A DNA stretch of 33,723 bases from Bacteroidota bacterium (GTDB lineage: Bacteria > Bacteroidota > Rhodothermia > Rhodothermales > Bin80), in NCBI GenBank assembly GCA_028875125.1, contig JAPPGC010000070.1, positions 1-33,723 on the forward strand, in the 5' to 3' direction. This document shows, piece after piece, positions 7,096-15,337 of the stretch (within the stretch, counting starts at the first letter, position 1; each line of letters begins with the position of its first letter). Position numbers and translations under genes: made by a program. The notes below the pieces were generated by a model. It did not search any database. It saw nothing but the letters and a program-made list of their open reading frames with translations, and was not told the DNA's origin.

Positions 7096-9420
7096 TCACG
7101 CGGCACGGCCTGCGAGTTCTTCCTCAATCAAGGCCCTAGTCTGTCTGGGATCAGCTTTTCCGTTGGTTCGCCGCATAACCTGTCCTACGAAGAAGCCAAG
7201 CAGGCCGGTTTTTCCCGCAAGGTAGGCATCAACACGATCTTCATAGTCGGTCAATACGTTTCCAATTACGTTTCTGAGGACCTCGGAGTCATTCACGGCC
7301 GAGGACTGTATACCGGCTAGAAGTTTTGTCGGTGATCCCTCGCCTGCCAACATGAGCATTAGCACAGCTCGAGCTTCGTGAGCACTTGCTTTTCCGTTAT
7401 CCGCTAACCGGACTAGTTCCGCAAACTCAGACGGACCAAAGGGCAAACTGGATAGGGGCGCTCCGCTCAGTGCAGGCAAAAGTTGGTTCGCCATCCAGTT
7501 GCCAACCGATACCCGTGAGACATTCTCTGAGGCGGCTTCAAGGAACTCCGATGCGGCAGGGACACCATATATAGCCAGACCTGTCGCAGCACTCAATCCA
7601 CTTTTTTTCAACCACTGCTCTTCATCGGCGTTCAGAGGACGCTGTTCGGCCTTGGATTTGTTCGTAGGAGGAGTGTTTGTCTCAGATTGATGTTCCGGTC
7701 GAACATCGTGAGAGCGACCAACTCCGTCGGGCTTCCCAGTTTTTGATGTAACCTGAGCAGGCTTAACGTGATCATAAATAGCCTGGCGAAGAGTAACAAT
7801 GCAATTAAATACAGGGAGATCGCTGTCTATTTGCTCTGGATCGCGCCAATAGAATCCCAATCGGGTAAACTGATATCGCTGCTCTGGTGGGTCAGCAGCG
7901 ACGCTTGGCTCAATACGTGCATCCTTGTACTCAACGAGGGACGAGGGATTGAGGGCTTCTAGAAAATCATCTCCTGGGACAGATTGAGCAAATAATCGGT
8001 CATATGCCCGAACGATGACCGGAAGTGACTGCTTCGCATCAACCCAATGAATAGTGCCCTTGGGCTTGAGCGCAGCCTTGGATCCACTTCGTGTGCCCTC
8101 AATCCATTCACAGTGCAATCGAATCACCTTGCCCGTCTTGTCTTTCTCAATGTCATTGCACCGAATGATGTAGGCATGTCGCAAGCGCACGATTCCCCCA
8201 GGTGTTAGCCTCCGGAATCCTTTTGGAGGATTTTCTGAAAAATCATTCCTCTCAATCAGCAGCTCCCCGGAAAAGGGAACTGGGCGGACACCATCCCGCG
8301 GAACATCGTGAGGCCAGTACGGCGCAGATATGGTCTCCGTTCGGTCCTCCGGCCAATTTGTGAGGGTTACTGGCAAAGGATCCTGTACACAGAGTATCCT
8401 TGGAGCGCGATGATTCAGGTCATCCCTGATGCAATGTTCAAGCAATCCAGGGTCATGGATGCTGTCGACCTTGGTAGTTCCTATGGAATTGCAGAAAGTC
8501 TTGATTGCTTGCGGACGCACGCCACGGCGTCTGAGGCCGGCGAGTGTTGGCATCCGCGGGTCATCCCAGCCGTCCACGATACCTTCCCGTACCAGGTGAA
8601 GCAGCTTTCGCTTGGATGTGATTGTGTATGCTAGGTTTAATCTTGCAAACTCGTATTGGTATGGGCGAGGAGAAATGCCGAGTGCGTCGAGATACCAGTC
8701 ATACAAGACTCGGTTCGTGGAGAACTCGAGCGTACAGATTGAATGAGTGACCCCCTCGATGGCATCAGATTGCCCATGTGCCCAGTCATAAAAGGGATAG
8801 ATACACCATGCATCTCCTTGGCGGTAGTGCGTAGCATGACGAATCCGATACATGAGTGGATCCCGCATCTTCATGTTTGGATGCGTCATGTCGATCTTGG
8901 CCCTAAGTACCCGTGAGCCATCTGCAAAAGCACCGGCGCGCATTGCCTCAAACAATTCAAGGTTCTCCTCCGGCGCCCGGTTACGATAGGGACTTTCTGT
9001 TCCCGGGGTTGTGACCGTACCCCGCATCTCCCGAATTAATTCCTCGGGGGAATCATCGACATAGGCCAAACCCTTAAGGATGAGTTGGCGTGCCCAGTTG
9101 AACAAGGTTGCAAAGTAATCGGAAGCATAGTACTCATGGTCACCCCAGTCAAATCCCATCCATTGTAGATCACGCTTGATTGCATCTACGTATCTCTGAT
9201 CTTCCGTGGCAGGGTTGGTGTCATCAAAACGGAGGTGACACTGCCCGTTATATTCAGTCGCCAGCCCAAAATTGAGCGTACTACTCTTTGCGTGTCCAAT
9301 ATGCGGAAACCCATTGGGCTCCGGTGGAAATCGTACAATTACACGTTCGACCGTCCCAGATGCAAGATCTTTATCGATAATACTTCTTATAAAGTCAGCT
9401 ACAGTTGCCTGCCGTGCCAT
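7096..9420 (-). CDS. glnS: Glutaminyl-tRNA synthetase with C-terminal YqeY/GatB-type domain
   Basis: Class I synthetase that charges tRNA-Gln with glutamine. The HIGH motif is PHIGH at residues 39-43, inside FPPEPNGFPHIGH. The KMSKS loop has the form TSKRKL near residue 270. Canonical GlnRS domains, including the beta-barrel anticodon-binding part, run to about residue 590. A charged linker follows, and then an extra ~170-residue domain rich in helices that matches the YqeY/GatB tail (GNWMANQLLPAL, LADNGKASAHEARAVL, GFFVGQVMR). GlnRS-YqeY fusions are known, for example in Deinococcus, where the tail helps tRNA binding. At 774 residues it is about 220 longer than E. coli GlnRS. It is the last gene of a minus-strand run, 13 bases after meaB. 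Confidence 0.95.
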   Translation of the reverse strand: MARQATVADFIRSIIDKDLASGTVERVIVRFPPEPNGFPHIGHAKSSTLNFGLATEYNGQCHLRFDDTNPATEDQRYVDAIKRDLQWMGFDWGDHEYYASDYFATLFNWARQLILKGLAYVDDSPEELIREMRGTVTTPGTESPYRNRAPEENLELFEAMRAGAFADGSRVLRAKIDMTHPNMKMRDPLMYRIRHATHYRQGDAWCIYPFYDWAHGQSDAIEGVTHSICTLEFSTNRVLYDWYLDALGISPRPYQYEFARLNLAYTITSKRKLLHLVREGIVDGWDDPRMPTLAGLRRRGVRPQAIKTFCNSIGTTKVDSIHDPGLLEHCIRDDLNHRAPRILCVQDPLPVTLTNWPEDRTETISAPYWPHDVPRDGVRPVPFSGELLIERNDFSENPPKGFRRLTPGGIVRLRHAYIIRCNDIEKDKTGKVIRLHCEWIEGTRSGSKAALKPKGTIHWVDAKQSLPVIVRAYDRLFAQSVPGDDFLEALNPSSLVEYKDARIEPSVAADPPEQRYQFTRLGFYWRDPEQIDSDLPVFNCIVTLRQAIYDHVKPAQVTSKTGKPDGVGRSHDVRPEHQSETNTPPTNKSKAEQRPLNADEEQWLKKSGLSAATGLAIYGVPAASEFLEAASENVSRVSVGNWMANQLLPALSGAPLSSLPFGPSEFAELVRLADNGKASAHEARAVLMLMLAGEGSPTKLLAGIQSSAVNDSEVLRNVIGNVLTDYEDRVDAYLAGKTGLLGFFVGQVMRRTNGKADPRQTRALIEEELAGRAA

Positions 9421-9433
9421 TAGATTTACTTAG

Positions 9434-10438
9434 TCAGGATGATCCTTCAACGTCAGGATCGGTATTTGAATCCATCGTGCGGTAGATACGGACTAATTCA
9501 TGCGCAGCGTCGGTCACTGTACGCGTTCCTGCTGTGACCTGCTGCTGAAAGTTTTCTACCGCCGCATCAATGATTCTTGATTCGCTAAATTCGGACAGCA
9601 ACAAGGTCTTTGCGGTTTCCAGCAGTGCGGTCTTAATTTGCTCACTACGCCTGAACTCAAAGGAGCCATTTTCATGGGCCGTACGCTCAATGTCCTTTAT
9701 AGCTTCCCAGATTTCAGGGATTCCTGTTTTTTCGTGTGCACTTACCGTCTTAACCTTGATGACCCGGGAGCGTTCGGGATAGAGGTGCAACGCGCGCCTG
9801 TATGCATTGGCTGTGAGGCGTGCTTGGTTTACCATGTTCCCATCGGCTTTCGAGACTGCAATCAGGTCCGCAATTTCCAGGATACCCCGTTTTATCCCCT
9901 GCAACTCATCACCCGCGTTCGGCAATAACATGAGGAGAACGATGTCAACGATTTGACTGACTAGGGTATCTCCCTGGCCTGTGCCTACAGTTTCAATCAG
10001 TACTACGTTAAACCCCGCGGCCTCACACAGGCGCATTGCACGACGCGTGGTGTTGGCAATGCCGCCGGGAACGTTCCCTGAAGGGGATGGACGAATGAAT
10101 GCGTTCGTATGATTTGCAAGTTGGGGCATGCGTGTTTTGTCTCCCAAAATGCTTCCTCCCGTTTGGGGGCTCGAGGGATCCACGGAGAGCACGGCTACGT
10201 GGTAATCTGACTGTACAAGGTGCATCCCAAGCGCCTCAATCAACGTACTCTTGCCCACACCCGGGGCGCCAGTTACAGCTACGCGCAGTGCTTTACCAGT
10301 TTTGGCATGAACGCCATTGAGCAGGCGGTCGGCGTCTTTCATGTCAGCGAGCAGCGCACTCTCCACAAGCGTGATCCCGCGACTTAGGCTGTTGCGATCT
10401 CCTGAGAGAATGTCTTGCACACTGGGAACTCTACTCAT
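9434..10438 (-). CDS. meaB: Methylmalonyl-CoA mutase-associated GTPase MeaB (ArgK family)
   Basis: G3E-family GTPase that protects methylmalonyl-CoA mutase from inactivation and gates loading of adenosylcobalamin. Walker A is GAPGVGKST. The family segment [18 protein letters not shown] and the switch region with ETVGTGQGD follow, and SKADG serves as the base-recognition NKxD-like motif. Length is 334 residues, as usual. Its start overlaps the mutB stop by 4 bases (ATGA), so it is translated with its client enzyme. Older annotation calls this family ArgK or LAO/AO transport kinase; the neighbourhood here fixes the mutase role. Confidence 0.95.
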   Translation of the reverse strand: MSRVPSVQDILSGDRNSLSRGITLVESALLADMKDADRLLNGVHAKTGKALRVAVTGAPGVGKSTLIEALGMHLVQSDYHVAVLSVDPSSPQTGGSILGDKTRMPQLANHTNAFIRPSPSGNVPGGIANTTRRAMRLCEAAGFNVVLIETVGTGQGDTLVSQIVDIVLLMLLPNAGDELQGIKRGILEIADLIAVSKADGNMVNQARLTANAYRRALHLYPERSRVIKVKTVSAHEKTGIPEIWEAIKDIERTAHENGSFEFRRSEQIKTALLETAKTLLLSEFSESRIIDAAVENFQQQVTAGTRTVTDAAHELVRIYRTMDSNTDPDVEGSS

Positions 10439-12537
10439 GACTCGTCTAGGAGGTCTTGGAGAATAGACAAGGCTGCCTCGGCAATTACTGTACCAGGCCC
10501 GAATACAGCCTTAACTCCTGCATCTTGGAGCAATGCGTAATCCTCAGATGGAATTATGCCACCTACAACAACTAGAATGTCTTCGCGCTGATTACGGGAT
10601 AAGGTTCTTGTAAGCTCCGGTACCAATGTTCGGTGGGCGCCAGCAAGACTGGAGATGCCTATGATATGGACATCGTTTTCGAGGGCTTGGCGGGCAACCT
10701 CCTCAGGAGACTGGAATAGTGGACCTATATCAACATCAAACCCCAGGTCGGCAAATGCTGTTGCGATCACACGTGCACCGCGATCATGGCCATCCAGTCC
10801 AAGTTTGGCTACCAAAATCCGGGGGCGGCGTCCGATCCGCTGTGCAAACTTGTCCGAAAGCAGCCGTGCGCGATTTGCAGGTTTGTCTGATTGCATAACA
10901 GCGGAGTATATACCGGTTGCGGTTTCGTTGCGGGCAGTATAACGCCCAAAAACAGTCTCAAGTGCACTGGTTATCTCACCTAGAGTTGCGTTTGCACGTG
11001 CGGCTTCCAAGGCAACATCCAGGAGGTTGGATCCCTCCTGTGCAGCCTTGTGCAGGCTTGTTAGGGAGTTTTTTACCCGATGATCATCACGTGATTTTTT
11101 AAGTTCGTTGAGTCGGGCGGACTGGTTCAGGCGCACCTCGTTGTTGTCTATCCTTAGGAGCGATATTTTGTTCGCAGACTTTGACCGGTAGGCATTCACG
11201 CCCACAATAATCTCTTCGCCCTTATCTATCCGCGCCTGTCTGAGAGCGGCGGCTTGTTCAATTCGCATTTTGGGCAGACCATTCGCGATGGCTTTGGTCA
11301 TTCCCCCCATGGATTCAATTTCCTGGATGTGCGTCCAGACCTTCTCAATTAACGTGTGCGTCAGATGCTCAACTACATAGGAGCCGCCCCAAGGATCAAT
11401 CGCGTGCGTAAGTTTCGACTCTTCCCGAAGCACGAGTTGGGTATTACGTGCAATTCTGGCGGCATTCGCAGACGGAAGCGCGAGTGCTTCATCCAGCGCG
11501 TTGGTATGTAAAGACTGCGTTTGTCCACAAACAGCAGATAATGCCTCGAGCGTCGTGCGAGCCACGTTATTATAGGGTTTTTGTGCAGTCAGACTATAGC
11601 CGGAAGTTTGGCAATGCATGCGCAGGGCCATAGACTTGGGATTCCTGGGAGCGAATGGCTTGATGAGCCGGGCCCAAAGTACCCGTGCTGCCCTGAGCTT
11701 GGCAATCTCGACAAGGTGATCCATGCCAATACCAAAGAAGAAGGAAAGCCGCGGCGCAAAGGAGTCAATCCTTAGTCCTCGACTTAGGCCGGTGCGCACA
11801 TATTCCAGGCCATTGGCAAGTGTATAGGCAAGCTCCAGATCAGCGGGAGCGCCTGCCTCGTGCATATGATAACCGCTCACGGATACAGTATTGAATCTAG
11901 GCATATTCTGGGCACACCATTCAATGATATCCCCCGTTATGCGCATTGATGCGGCTGGAGGGTAGATGTACGTATTACGCACCATAAACTCTTTCAGAAT
12001 ATCATTCTGAATGGTGCCTCTGAGTTGCTGAGGACTTACCCCGAACGACTCAGCCGCGACAATGAAAAATGCCATGACTGGCAAGACAGCACCATTCATC
12101 GTCATAGACACACTCATCTTCGAGAGAGGGATCCCCGCGAAGAGCACTTTCATATCCTCCACACTGTCGATAGCAACACCGGCTTGCCCTACATCTCCGC
12201 GCGAGATAGGATGATCGGAGTCATAGCCTCTGTGTGTTGGAAGATCGAAAGCTACAGACAGACCGCGCTGTCCGGCTTCCAGTGCTTTTCTGTAGAATGC
12301 GTTTGAGTCTTCTGCAGTGGAGAATCCGGCATATTGCCGAATCGTCCATGGACGACCTACATACATTGATGGATATGGCCCACGTAAAAAGGGTGGTAGA
12401 CCTGCCGCATAATCCAGGTGTGTGCACGCTTCAAGATCAGCAGCATCGCAAGTGCGGGTCTGACCCTGATCCTTGCGATCAATTGGAATGGAGACTCCGG
12501 ATCTCCGGTACGGAATGGAGGAAAAATCAGGCCGCAT
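10435..12537 (-). CDS. mutB: Methylmalonyl-CoA mutase, large (catalytic, B12-binding) subunit
   Basis: Catalyses the reversible adenosylcobalamin-dependent rearrangement of L-methylmalonyl-CoA and succinyl-CoA. The TIM-barrel domain is recognisable from [19 protein letters not shown] and [15 protein letters not shown]. The C-terminal cobalamin domain starts near residue 565 and carries the DxHxxG motif as [10 protein letters not shown], with [10 protein letters not shown] and VVGGIIP after it. I start at the ATG at 12537, which gives 700 residues starting [10 protein letters not shown]; the longer open frame would reach 26 codons back into mutA. It overlaps the mutA end by 11 bases. It partners with MutA as a heterodimer, with MeaB encoded next. 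Confidence 0.95.
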   Translation of the reverse strand: MRPDFSSIPYRRSGVSIPIDRKDQGQTRTCDAADLEACTHLDYAAGLPPFLRGPYPSMYVGRPWTIRQYAGFSTAEDSNAFYRKALEAGQRGLSVAFDLPTHRGYDSDHPISRGDVGQAGVAIDSVEDMKVLFAGIPLSKMSVSMTMNGAVLPVMAFFIVAAESFGVSPQQLRGTIQNDILKEFMVRNTYIYPPAASMRITGDIIEWCAQNMPRFNTVSVSGYHMHEAGAPADLELAYTLANGLEYVRTGLSRGLRIDSFAPRLSFFFGIGMDHLVEIAKLRAARVLWARLIKPFAPRNPKSMALRMHCQTSGYSLTAQKPYNNVARTTLEALSAVCGQTQSLHTNALDEALALPSANAARIARNTQLVLREESKLTHAIDPWGGSYVVEHLTHTLIEKVWTHIQEIESMGGMTKAIANGLPKMRIEQAAALRQARIDKGEEIIVGVNAYRSKSANKISLLRIDNNEVRLNQSARLNELKKSRDDHRVKNSLTSLHKAAQEGSNLLDVALEAARANATLGEITSALETVFGRYTARNETATGIYSAVMQSDKPANRARLLSDKFAQRIGRRPRILVAKLGLDGHDRGARVIATAFADLGFDVDIGPLFQSPEEVARQALENDVHIIGISSLAGAHRTLVPELTRTLSRNQREDILVVVGGIIPSEDYALLQDAGVKAVFGPGTVIAEAALSILQDLLDES

Positions 12538-13948
12538 CACTATCCAAGAGTCGAAATAATTGATCCGCCGCCAGATGCAGCGGATCGCCGGAGGTGAGCG
12601 AAGCCTGTTCCCCACGGGTATTCTGAGCTGTGAATCCCGTTGGAGTTTTCGTTATTAATATGTTGACCGATTGAGTCTGAATATCACAGCTACACAAACT
12701 CAATAGGCGACGAAGCCAGGGATCATGCTCGCCCCGAACCTCAACCCGCGTTTTTTTAGTGAGAGCCTTTGCTCGTAGTCGTATGGCTTCGAGGGGGGCA
12801 GCAAGGCTGTTGGGGTAGGGGGCTACGTCGGGTATCTCAGGGGAGAGATACGTATTAACACCTACAACTGCTTCTGCTCCAGAAAGCACGGCGGCTTTTC
12901 GCTGGTTGCGTGCGTGCTGGATTTGCTTTTCTATCCAATCCCAGGACCGATCCAATCCGCCTGCTTGCTCAACCTGTTGGAAGAGTTGCCACGAAGCGGC
13001 TCCGAGGGCATCCGTCATATGTTCAATTATCCAGGCACCTGCAGCGACGTCTGCAGCGACTCCCAGTCGTCCCTCATGGCGCATAAGCTGCTGCATTTGG
13101 AGCCCCAGATCAGCGTCAGGGGCCGCGACAACGTCGCATCCGCCCAGTATAGCGGCAACACACTGCAAGGTCTGCCGGATCAGGTGTGTTTCCGGGTCCA
13201 GAGCCGATTCATAACGTCGGCTGGGAACTCCAATGATATTTACTTTTTGCGACTGTACTCTGTATGCATCAAGAACCGCGGCGGCGCCCACACGCAACGC
13301 ACGGAGGCGGGCAATATCCAAGAGATAACGCTCGCCAACAGGCACAGTGAAATACAGATGTTCAGTTGCAAAGCTTGAGCCTGCTTCTGCCAGAAGATCC
13401 GACAGTTGTGCCAGTGCACAAGCCAACTCCTGAACATGGGTCGCACCTTGTTCATGCCAAGGCTCGAGGCTAATGCATAGCGTCCACAGGCGAGTACCTT
13501 TCGCCATATCCAGGATTTGACAGACGGGGTACTCGGAAGAGATATCAACAGAACCACGGAGTTCCTCTGGGGCGTATCCTTTGCTGGCCGCACGCATGCG
13601 AAGCGTTTCGAGCAACTTGGGAGTTGCTCCCTTGCCACTGAAGAAAAGTGGGATTGTACCGATAGGTAAATCCTCCGGTAGTTTGGTTTTTTCCTTTGGC
13701 AGATTGAACCCCAGCGCGTCAGCGCCTGCAAGCTGCGCGCGCACAGCGTCCTTCATCTCCACATCTGCACGAATCAGCCATTCACGGTGATTAAAGATGT
13801 GGTTGGGGGTGGACTTGCCGCGTCGGTAGTAAGGGCGAACAGTCAATCCCTCGATGGGACGCCAGTCCAAATCTTCCGGGATCAGTTCTTCCCAATCCTG
13901 ATCGGAAACGGGTGGGAAGTGGCTGAGTAAGTCCAGAGGTTCACTCAT
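12527..13948 (-). CDS. mutA: Methylmalonyl-CoA mutase, small subunit
   Basis: Non-catalytic partner of MutB. The N-terminal part ([19 protein letters not shown]) and the degenerate barrel ([16 protein letters not shown] near its end) are typical of the subunit. At 473 residues it stops soon after the barrel; small subunits of the Propionibacterium type are about 620-640 residues and carry a degenerate cobalamin-like domain, which is missing here. Shorter small subunits are known in Bacteroidota, so this is likely lineage-typical and not damage. The gene starts 10 bases after the methyltransferase gene and overlaps mutB by 11 bases. No Shine-Dalgarno precedes its ATG. Confidence 0.93.
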   Translation of the reverse strand: MSEPLDLLSHFPPVSDQDWEELIPEDLDWRPIEGLTVRPYYRRGKSTPNHIFNHREWLIRADVEMKDAVRAQLAGADALGFNLPKEKTKLPEDLPIGTIPLFFSGKGATPKLLETLRMRAASKGYAPEELRGSVDISSEYPVCQILDMAKGTRLWTLCISLEPWHEQGATHVQELACALAQLSDLLAEAGSSFATEHLYFTVPVGERYLLDIARLRALRVGAAAVLDAYRVQSQKVNIIGVPSRRYESALDPETHLIRQTLQCVAAILGGCDVVAAPDADLGLQMQQLMRHEGRLGVAADVAAGAWIIEHMTDALGAASWQLFQQVEQAGGLDRSWDWIEKQIQHARNQRKAAVLSGAEAVVGVNTYLSPEIPDVAPYPNSLAAPLEAIRLRAKALTKKTRVEVRGEHDPWLRRLLSLCSCDIQTQSVNILITKTPTGFTAQNTRGEQASLTSGDPLHLAADQLFRLLDSDAA

Positions 13949-13958
13949 TGCAGGTTCA

Positions 13959-14492
13959 TTACAATAGGCCTCGCAGAAGTCTCACCAGGTCAAAGACGGC
14001 AATCCCGTACGCTACTGCAACGTTCATGGACTGTTTTGCGCCGTACTGTTGAATCTCCAGTGCGTAGTCCGCTTGGGCCACAAGCCCCTCATCTACGCCG
14101 GAGAGTTCGTTACCCACCACCAGGCAAAGAGGGAATTCCTCCCGGGTTACAGCGGTTGTTTGCGTCGGAGTGTCGGTAAGCTCCAGGACGACAATTGTAT
14201 ATCCTGATTTGCGTAAATCGTTAATTGCGGTTGCGGCGTTTTGTTTGTATTCCCATGGTACGGTATCCTGCGCACCTAGTGCTGCCTTATGGATATGGGG
14301 GTTTTCTGGGGTTGCTGTAATTCCGGTAAGTATTATACGTTCAACGAGGGCAGCGTCGGAAGTGCGAAAAATAGATCCTACATTATGCACCGAACGAACG
14401 TTATCCAGTACAACAGTGATCGGGTGTCGAGGAACTAATCGAACGATACTGGCAGATACCCGACTAATTTCTTCATGACGAAGTTTTCGCAT
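13959..14492 (-). CDS. SpoU/TrmH-family RNA 2'-O-methyltransferase
   Basis: SPOUT-fold enzyme that transfers a methyl group from S-adenosylmethionine to a ribose 2'-OH in tRNA or rRNA. Motif 1 is LDNVRSVHNVGSIFRT, motif 2 VVGNELSGVDEG and motif 3 KQSMNVAVA, the set that forms the knot and AdoMet site. At 178 residues it is a minimal SpoU protein with no added substrate-recognition domain, so target RNA cannot be named. The ATG at 14492 is preceded by a TTG codon in frame; I prefer the ATG. It heads the minus-strand run into mutA and faces cmk, whose start is only 10 bases away. Confidence 0.9.
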   Translation of the reverse strand: MRKLRHEEISRVSASIVRLVPRHPITVVLDNVRSVHNVGSIFRTSDAALVERIILTGITATPENPHIHKAALGAQDTVPWEYKQNAATAINDLRKSGYTIVVLELTDTPTQTTAVTREEFPLCLVVGNELSGVDEGLVAQADYALEIQQYGAKQSMNVAVAYGIAVFDLVRLLRGLL

Positions 14493-14502
14493 CAAAGTTT
14501 AA

Positions 14503-15180
14503 GTGATTATAGCCATTGACGGTCCAGCCGCGTCTGGCAAGAGCAGTACTGCACGTGGCGTTGCCGCAGCTGCGGGATTTGTATATATGGATTCTGGCCT
14601 TATCTATCGGGCCGTAGCGTTGGGGTTCCTGAAAACTGGACTGCAAAGTACAGAAGAAGATGCTGAGATCAGCCTGCGACGGTTCCAGATTGAGGTCACT
14701 TGCGTCGAACGTCACATGCATGTGCATATAGATGGAGTAGATGTAACGGCAGAATTACATACACCTCAAATTACCGAAATGGCCAGTCAGGTTGCCGCGC
14801 TCAAAATTGTTCGGAAGCGTCTTTTTGGTCTTCAGCGTGGGTTTGGTGACCGGTATGGCGCTGATCCCGGTATTGTGGTAGTCGGCCGTGATATGGGCAC
14901 GATTGTGTTTCCGCATGCTGACTTGAAATTCTTTATAACTGCCTCACTTGAGGTGCGGGCACAGCGTAGGCTAATTGAGTTCCATCAAGTGGGGGAAGCC
15001 TCCTCATTTGAATCTGTGCTTGGGGCGATAGCTGCCCGGGACCGCCAGGACTCGGAACGAAAGATTGCTCCACTAAAAAAAGCCTTGGACGCAGTTTTGA
15101 TTGAGACGGACAAGTTAACACTTGCAGATCAGATTGACATGATACTCGGGCATGTTCTGGAACAATCAAACTCTATGTAG
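14503..15180 (+). CDS. cmk: Cytidylate kinase
   Basis: Phosphorylates CMP and dCMP with ATP in pyrimidine nucleotide salvage. The P-loop is GPAASGKSS at residues 7-15, followed by the short family insert and the LID region near RDMGTIVFPHAD, with RDRQDSERKIAPL towards the end. It has 225 residues against 227 in E. coli. The start codon is GTG at 14503; this gives the conserved N-terminus IIAIDGPAASGKSS. No ribosome-binding sequence can be placed, since the divergent methyltransferase start lies 10 bases away. cmk followed by rpsA is a common order in bacteria. Confidence 0.95.
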   Translation: MIIAIDGPAASGKSSTARGVAAAAGFVYMDSGLIYRAVALGFLKTGLQSTEEDAEISLRRFQIEVTCVERHMHVHIDGVDVTAELHTPQITEMASQVAALKIVRKRLFGLQRGFGDRYGADPGIVVVGRDMGTIVFPHADLKFFITASLEVRAQRRLIEFHQVGEASSFESVLGAIAARDRQDSERKIAPLKKALDAVLIETDKLTLADQIDMILGHVLEQSNSM

Positions 15181-15337
15181 ATAGAAGCTCGGCTGGTATG
15201 GTACTCGTGTTTACGCCTAGCGTCTGGTTCCCATCACGTTGTACCCATTCAAAATTTCAAACCCCCGTCCGGTGTCTTCTGCAGGGGAGCCCCAGAGCAT
15301 ATCTAACATCGGGCCCAGACGCACTTGGTGCACATAT

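Noticed and set aside
13240-13731. A 163-codon frame on the same strand as mutA in another phase
   Set aside because: It lies entirely inside mutA, whose frame encodes clear mutase sequence.
15290-15337. GC-rich hairpins just before the rpsA start as a possible S1 autoregulatory leader
   Set aside because: GGGG-AG-CCCC leaves a two-base loop and the other stem (GCAC-TTG-GTGC) is only four pairs; too weak to call.
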